Source: an uncultured Candidatus Saccharibacteria bacterium
Lineage (GTDB): Bacteria; Patescibacteriota; Saccharimonadia; Saccharimonadales; Saccharimonadaceae
Direction of reading: 5' to 3'
DNA: 64,000 nt
Assembly: GCA_947087275.1 (NCBI GenBank)
Contig: CAMUBZ010000001.1
Location: 79,835-143,834, forward strand
Of this stretch, positions 60,530 through 64,000 are shown piece by piece (position 1 is the first letter of the stretch; every line of letters begins with the position of its first letter). A model generated the notes under the pieces. It saw nothing but the letters and a program-made list of their open reading frames with translations. It had not been told where the DNA came from and did not search any database. Both the position numbers and the translations under genes were made by a program.

Positions 60530-61069
60530 CTATAGGGCAGCCTCGACGGCGGCCCAAGCGGCTTGTTCGTTATTGGCGGGGATAATAACAGAAACTTGAT
60601 TACCTTCGCGCAAGTGGAAGTAGGTCACGGAGGCATAAAGCACTTCATACTCGCGACCACCAACTTCGATATAGTACTTATCATCGTGGTGCACTAAGGT
60701 GCCGATAACGGCTTTGCGCTCCACTGGACCGATTTGCTTGTAGAGGAAGCGGCCTTCTGGGGTGATAGTGAGTTTGAGGATGTCGCCTTCAATCAACTTA
60801 GACTTAGAAGCATAGTTGGCTGGTACTGGATAATTCTTACCGTCTGGGCCAATCATAATTTGACCATCAAAAACGCCTTCAATGACTTTGCCCTCGGGGC
60901 TAGATACAACTGTATCGCGCGGGGCAGTGATGGCTTCACCATCGCCAAGTACGGAAATTAATAACTCTTTGGCGGCAGCAAGGTTGGTCTCGGCCTCTTG
61001 GATTAGGCCACGTAGTCGCTTGATTTGTTTTTCTGGTAGTTCAGACATCACCTCGCATCCGTCCGTCAT
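60530..61069 (-). CDS. Conserved hypothetical protein, coiled coil plus beta domain
   Basis: A 179-residue protein (172 if ATG 61048 is used). The N-terminal helix (EKQIKRLRGLIQEAETNLAA then AKELL) is coiled-coil-like, followed by a beta-rich domain (GKVIEGVFDGQIMIGPDGKN to the end) with an OB/GreA-like feel but no match I can name. GAGGTG directly precedes ATG 61048, too close for an ideal ribosome site, so the start is unsettled. Promoter at 61089-61117; dnaX follows immediately. Confidence 0.7.
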   Translation of the reverse strand: MTDGCEVMSELPEKQIKRLRGLIQEAETNLAAAKELLISVLGDGEAITAPRDTVVSSPEGKVIEGVFDGQIMIGPDGKNYPVPANYASKSKLIEGDILKLTITPEGRFLYKQIGPVERKAVIGTLVHHDDKYYIEVGGREYEVLYASVTYFHLREGNQVSVIIPANNEQAAWAAVEAAL

Positions 61070-61088
61070 TAACTTTTATTCTGAGACC

Positions 61089-61117
61089 ATGATACACCTG
61101 TCGCCTCTCAAAGTCAA
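61089..61117 (-). promoter_or_regulatory. Promoter of the 61069-dnaX unit
   Basis: Minus strand TTGACT (61112-61117), 17-base spacer ending AGGTG, TATCAT (61089-61094). Confidence 0.7.
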
Positions 61118-61198
61118 TGTCGATTTTGAATGGTTTTCCACTGCCGTAACGGCGGTGGAGCCAAAATTGTTGTAAAAATTACAAGTTAAACATAAGGG

Positions 61199-61229
61199 AA
61201 AAGGGCGCTCGTCGTGTTGACTTGCGCCC
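61199..61229 (-). terminator. Intrinsic terminator of cassette gene 4
   Basis: GGGCGC (61203-61208) and GCGCCC (61224-61229) with a 15-base loop; the minus strand continues TTTTCCC. Confidence 0.75.
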
Positions 61230-61251
61230 TGTAAATTCACTCCCTTGGAAC

Positions 61252-61866
61252 TTAGTCGTTTCCCACTGCAGGGGGAAATTGATGGACCATGTCTGAGTAT
61301 ACATAGCCCATCATGTAGTAGCTGATTGTCATATGATAGTTGCCGTCCTCATCTTTTTGGAAGTAGATGTAATCGGTGGCGTTCCCGTCAACCAGATATT
61401 GCATCATCGGGTTGACTACCCATGCAATACTACTGGTATCAGCCGTTGTGCCTACCTTGTCCTTGAAGGCTGTGACCATGTCAAATTCCGGGTCGAACCA
61501 TTCCAGAATGGCGGGCTTCATCTGCTCGTAAATCTGTGCCAGTTCGTTGTCTGTAATTTCGGCACCTTCAGATTCTTCGTAGTAGCGGAATATGGAGTCG
61601 ATGTCGGCGGCCTCCTCGGGTGAAATTCCCCCGATATACACTACTGTGTCGGAGTTGATCAGGCGTACTTCCTGCCATGTTTCATTTTCTCCAGCGATGA
61701 GCGCGGTGAGGTCTTCGGTGGTTGTGACGTTTGCCTGATTGTCTTCATTATCGGATTTGTCCTTGTTGCGGTTGGCTATCATAAACCCCGCAATAACTGC
61801 AATTCCGATTAATGCAAGTGCCCCCATAATGATTTTGCCTCTGGTTTCTTTACTGATTCTTGCCAT
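61252..61866 (-). CDS. Single-pass membrane protein, cassette gene 4
   Basis: A 204-residue protein. Short basic N-terminus, one membrane helix (about 10-31), then a Glu/Asp-rich extracellular domain with no match I recognise (aromatic C-terminal part ISYYMMGYVYSDMVHQF). Start at ATG 61866: AGGAGG is nine bases upstream; the frame runs 14 codons further without a ribosome site. Own promoter (61958-61986), folded leader and own terminator: member of the five-unit cassette group. Confidence 0.75.
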   Translation of the reverse strand: MARISKETRGKIIMGALALIGIAVIAGFMIANRNKDKSDNEDNQANVTTTEDLTALIAGENETWQEVRLINSDTVVYIGGISPEEAADIDSIFRYYEESEGAEITDNELAQIYEQMKPAILEWFDPEFDMVTAFKDKVGTTADTSSIAWVVNPMMQYLVDGNATDYIYFQKDEDGNYHMTISYYMMGYVYSDMVHQFPPAVGND

Positions 61867-61869
61867 GTT

Positions 61870-61950
61870 TAGTTCCTCCTGTTTATTATTGGAGGGGAGT
61901 GAATCCAAATTTGTAATCTGCTTGGATGATTCCCCTCATATCGTGTTCCA
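61870..61950 (-). promoter_or_regulatory. Leader of cassette gene 4 with competing pairings at the ribosome site
   Basis: In the transcript CCUCC (61891-61895) can pair with the AGGAGG ribosome site (61875-61880). The same segment can instead join a long stem in which GAGGGG (61932-61937) pairs with CUCCCC (61894-61899), continued by ATCCAA/TTGGAT. The two states exclude each other; the long stem looks more stable and would free the ribosome site. Confidence 0.45.
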
Positions 61951-61957
61951 TACTTCC

Positions 61958-61986
61958 ATTGTAGCACACATGCTTAAAAAAGTCAA
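61958..61986 (-). promoter_or_regulatory. Promoter of cassette gene 4
   Basis: Minus strand TTGACT (61981-61986), T-rich 17-base spacer ending TGTGC, TACAAT (61958-61963). Confidence 0.88.
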
Positions 61987-62027
61987 TAGTTTGAGGCATT
62001 TTTGGTGGTTTTGGCAATGATTTTACA

Positions 62028-62057
62028 ACAAAAATAGGCCATTTTCTGGCCTATTTT
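62028..62057 (-). terminator. Intrinsic terminator of the rplJ-rplL operon
   Basis: AAATAGGCCA (62032-62041) and TGGCCTATTT (62047-62056) with a 5-base loop; the minus strand continues in T. A second 12-bp imperfect hairpin (TTTGCAC...GTGCAAA, about 62056-62092) precedes it. Confidence 0.85.
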
Positions 62058-62093
62058 GCACAATTTGCTAGCAAGAAGATAAATTGGTGCAAA

Positions 62094-62474
62094 TTACGCC
62101 AATTCGACGGTAGCGCCGGCTTCTTCCAAGGTTTTCTTCATGGTTTCGGCTTCGTCTTTCTTGACTTTCTCCTTGACAGTTGCAGGAGCGCCATCGACGA
62201 TAGCCTTGGCTTCACCGAGACCGAGGCCGGTGATTTCTTTGACAGCCTTGATGACGGCAATCTTCTGAGCGCCGGCGTCCTTCAAGACGACGTCAAATTC
62301 AGACTTGCCTTCATCGGCAGCAGCGCCACCTTCAGCAGGGGCAGCAGCAACAGCGACAGCCGCAGCGGCTGGCTCGATGCCGTATTCGTCCTTGAGGACA
62401 TTTTTGAGTTCGTTGACCTCGAGAATGGTCATGTTGACCAATTGCTCGGCCAATGCTTTGATATCTGTAGCCAT
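62094..62474 (-). CDS. rplL: Ribosomal protein L7/L12
   Basis: A 126-residue stalk protein. N-terminal dimer domain ([19 protein letters not shown]), Ala-rich hinge ([20 protein letters not shown]) and C-terminal factor-binding domain ([20 protein letters not shown]). Normal length. Second gene of the L10 operon. Confidence 0.97.
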   Translation of the reverse strand: MATDIKALAEQLVNMTILEVNELKNVLKDEYGIEPAAAAVAVAAAPAEGGAAADEGKSEFDVVLKDAGAQKIAVIKAVKEITGLGLGEAKAIVDGAPATVKEKVKKDEAETMKKTLEEAGATVELA

Positions 62475-62518
62475 AATTGTAATCCTTATGAAATTATTAG
62501 TTAATTAGTATTGAATTG

Positions 62519-63040
62519 CTAATTTGCCTTGGCTTCCAAACCGGAAATGATGCCGGAAAGGCCACCCGACAGCGCGGAAATGGTATCCGTGGCTGGGGAG
62601 AGAAGCTGTGCCACCACTTGGGCAATGAGCTCGTTTTTGGATGGCATCGCGGCCAAGGTGGTGATTTCGGCTTGATTCATGGCTTTGCCTGAATCGTTGA
62701 AGCCACCGGCGAGTTCAAGTGCAGGGTGAGTTTTGGCAAACGCGGCCAAAACTTTGGCTGGAGCGACTTCGTCGGTGTCGGAGATAGCGTAAACGAGTTG
62801 GCCGGTCAAACCGGTGGTGTCGGTGTCTTTGTAGACGCCGATTTCGTTCATCGCAACCTTGACCAAGCGGTTTTTAACCACTTTGATCTTGACGCCAGCT
62901 TCGCGTGCAGCCTTGCGCAACTCTTGAAGGTCGGCGACGGTCAAACCCTGATAGCGGGCATAGGCCGTCAACTTGGCCTCAGAGAGGAGAGCGGTCAAAT
63001 CAGCAACCAAAGTATCTTTTTTCGCTTTTGAAATTGCCAT
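62519..63040 (-). CDS. rplJ: Ribosomal protein L10
   Basis: A 173-residue stalk base protein: MAISKAKKDTLVADLTALLS, LTVADLQELRKAAREAGVKI then KVVKNRLVKVA. It anchors L7/L12 dimers and typically represses its own operon through a leader RNA, which is visible upstream. AAGGAAC before the ATG. Confidence 0.97.
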   Translation of the reverse strand: MAISKAKKDTLVADLTALLSEAKLTAYARYQGLTVADLQELRKAAREAGVKIKVVKNRLVKVAMNEIGVYKDTDTTGLTGQLVYAISDTDEVAPAKVLAAFAKTHPALELAGGFNDSGKAMNQAEITTLAAMPSKNELIAQVVAQLLSPATDTISALSGGLSGIISGLEAKAN

Positions 63041-63207
63041 AAAAGTTCCTTAGGTTAGTTTGATAAATTTTCTTCTGCTAGCAAATTGTTAATCAACGTT
63101 ACCCACAAGACCCCTAAGAGATTTCCTCGGTAGCATGATTAAGAATCTGAAACTGTTGTAAAAGTTACAACGATATTCCCTATTCCGCCACTGTCTTTAG
63201 AATAACT
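63041..63207 (-). ncRNA. L10 (rplJ-rplL) autoregulatory leader
   Basis: Leader of about 167 bases. The core (63125-63199) has AAAGACAGUGGC and GCUACCGAGG segments that pair (GUGGC/GCUAC) around an inner hairpin (GUUGUAA/UUACAAC, 63154-63170). This matches my memory of the L10 leader family, where L10-L12 binds and represses. Assignment by motif; the exact fold was not computed. Confidence 0.7.
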
Positions 63208-63213
63208 GCTGTC

Positions 63214-63242
63214 ATTATAGCAAAGATTTGGGGATTTGGCAA
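63214..63242 (-). promoter_or_regulatory. Promoter of the rplJ-rplL operon
   Basis: Minus strand TTGCCA (63237-63242), 17-base spacer, TATAAT (63214-63219), preceded by TTTGC. Confidence 0.75.
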
Positions 63243-63254
63243 GGGGTGAAAAGC

Positions 63255-63278
63255 AGAAAAAAGCCACCTATTGGTGGC
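63255..63278 (-). terminator. Intrinsic terminator of cassette gene 5
   Basis: GCCACC (63263-63268) and GGTGGC (63273-63278) form a tight hairpin that includes the stop codon; the minus strand continues TTTTTTCTG. Confidence 0.85.
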
Positions 63279-63600
63279 CGTGAGAAGTGTCGTCGCATGA
63301 CGTATCGGTGAGATGATCGGCTGTACTATCTTCGGGATTGTCGTCGCAGGCGGCACCTATTATTATGATGACCAGAAATGACAACATAAAGGTTCCGATT
63401 GTGACAGTAATCGCGGGAAAGACATTGCCGGTATAATAACCGTTGAAATGCTCATCAGTGATAAAAGCGGTAACGATTGGCACGATGCCAAGAGTGATTG
63501 CGGGGTGGAGTTCTCTGCCGAATTCAGTTGATATGATAAGAGCGGCGAAAACAAGGTTAATAATGGTGCCGATGATAATAGCGATGATGCAAAAAGTCAT
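63268..63600 (-). CDS. Small multi-pass membrane protein, cassette gene 5
   Basis: A 110-residue protein with three hydrophobic helices (about 2-24, 31-47, 60-83) and an Asp/His-rich tail (CDDNPEDSTADHLTDTSCDD then TSHGHQ) that could bind metal. No family recognised. Start at ATG 63600 with AAGGAGGT six bases upstream; the frame runs 15 codons further without a ribosome site. Own promoter (63690-63718), leader with a GCGGT/ACCGC hairpin, own terminator. Confidence 0.75.
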   Translation of the reverse strand: MTFCIIAIIIGTIINLVFAALIISTEFGRELHPAITLGIVPIVTAFITDEHFNGYYTGNVFPAITVTIGTFMLSFLVIIIIGAACDDNPEDSTADHLTDTSCDDTSHGHQ

Positions 63601-63689
63601 GTTTGACCTCCTTTTTTGGAAAGCTACAATGTTGAAAAGTAACATCTATCTACAAGCGGTAATTGTACATGATAACCGCCTATCTTTTC

Positions 63690-63718
63690 ATTATAGCACA
63701 GATGTTATAAAAAGTCAA
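63690..63718 (-). promoter_or_regulatory. Promoter of cassette gene 5
   Basis: Minus strand TTGACT (63713-63718), 17-base spacer beginning TTTTTA and ending CTGTGC, TATAAT (63690-63695). Confidence 0.9.
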
Positions 63719-63895
63719 GATTGAAATGTGGGAAAATGATGTTTTGGCGGATTTTTTGAGTAAAAATAAGCGGTTTTCTGGGGCAAAACTGGTTGTAAAA
63801 GTGAGAGGGTTGTAATAAAATGAGACTATTGGGGCGCAAATCTGACCTGTTTAATGGCGTTGCGCATTCTCATTCCGCTTATGGTTATTTTGTCT

Positions 63896-63918
63896 ATAAG
63901 TATGTAAAACATACTTAT
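63896..63918. repeat. Hairpin in the gene-free window end
   Basis: Perfect 10-base arms ATAAGTATGT / ACATACTTAT around AAA. An overlapping CTATAAG/CTTATAG pairing is also possible. The stretch 63720-64000 holds no convincing ORF; the last 30 bases may begin an RNA or gene that continues outside the window. Confidence 0.45.
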
Positions 63919-64000
63919 CCTTATAGATTAGAATAATAAATATTACAAAATATGCTATCTAAGTATGGGTTGGCGAGTGCTGTGAGTGCAGGAAACTATA

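Noticed and set aside
62063..63090. Inverted CAATTTGCTAGCA copies on both sides of rplJ-rplL as a transposon footprint
   Set aside because: Only about 13-14 bases match, one copy lies in the rplJ leader and the other in a hairpin before the terminator; no target duplication or other element signs.
13505..63170. Recurring GTTGTAA/TTACAAC palindromes (13508, 43348, 61168, 63154) as one regulator's operator
   Set aside because: Each has a better local explanation: a terminator-like hairpin between convergent genes at 43342, an internal stem of the L10 leader at 63154, and only imperfect matches at 61168. The 13508 copy might be a true operator of the efflux gene, but a shared regulon is not supported.
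1..64000. CRISPR arrays, insertion sequences or prophage genes
   Set aside because: No regularly spaced direct repeats and no transposase, integrase or phage structural proteins were found on either strand.
1..64000. Recoding of TGA as glycine, as in Absconditabacteria/Gracilibacteria
   Set aside because: Several genes end cleanly at TGA (for example at 15071, 16300, 17214, 29450) and prfB is intact, so TGA is a stop.

Overview
The window looks like a piece of a small, streamlined Patescibacteria (CPR) chromosome, most likely Candidatus Saccharibacteria (TM7); this is inference from gene style, not a database match. Supporting features are short intergenic spaces, very compact core enzymes (a 328-residue MetK, a DnaX without its zinc module), several Ser/Thr-rich membrane-anchored surface proteins, a sortase, a CAP protein, a TfoX-N protein, two GT4 glycosyltransferases and no amino-acid or nucleotide biosynthesis operons. 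TGA ends several genes and prfB (RF2) is present, so the standard code applies.

Layout. 1-12.6 kb: membrane glycosyltransferase end, VanZ-like protein, tRNA-Glu(CTC), DUF3048 protein, gltX, a large membrane protein, a PEGA-domain protein, a sortase, tRNA-Leu(CAA), a CAP protein. 12.6-24.8 kb: cation efflux protein, two related divergent Nudix genes, an eight-gene plus-strand operon of small metabolic enzymes (14.25-18.76 kb), a TfoX-N protein, a surface Ig-like protein coupled to a secreted M6 metalloprotease whose dockerin tail is frameshifted, and a YolD-like/Y-family polymerase pair. 24.8-31.3 kb: two ABC exporter sets (the second under a GntR/YtrA-type regulator with a clear operator), DUF6512, a GNAT, metK. 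31.4-34.7 kb: GT4, a divergent sugar-kinase-fold protein, xth, smpB. 34.7-41.6 kb: a defence island with a 1362-residue helicase-methylase fusion, a companion protein and two unknowns, behind a long structured leader. 41.6-57.6 kb: merR-GT4, hydrolase, glutaredoxin, and a division/cell-wall/secretion block (ctpA, CHAP hydrolase, ftsX, ftsE, prfB, murD, M16 peptidase, secA, hpf, ybaB, membrane glycosyltransferase). 57.6-64 kb: dnaB, dnaX, an unknown, rplL and rplJ with an L10-type leader, and small membrane proteins.

Regulation is visible by eye. Many core genes have an extended -10 box (TGCTATAAT type) exactly six bases before the start codon, so they should be transcribed without a leader. 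Five orphan genes follow the opposite plan: a near-identical TTGACT-17-TATAAT promoter, a structured leader, a strong AGGAGG-type ribosome site, one ORF and a private intrinsic terminator. They look like self-contained accessory cassettes.

The most interesting signals are the multi-hairpin, attenuator-like leader of the restriction-modification operon, the leaderless promoter grammar, the cassette family, the two-base slip that removes the dockerin from the M6 protease, a C10 tract inside an ABC-exporter promoter, and a strand-polar octamer (ATTCCCTG, ten copies on + and none seen on -).
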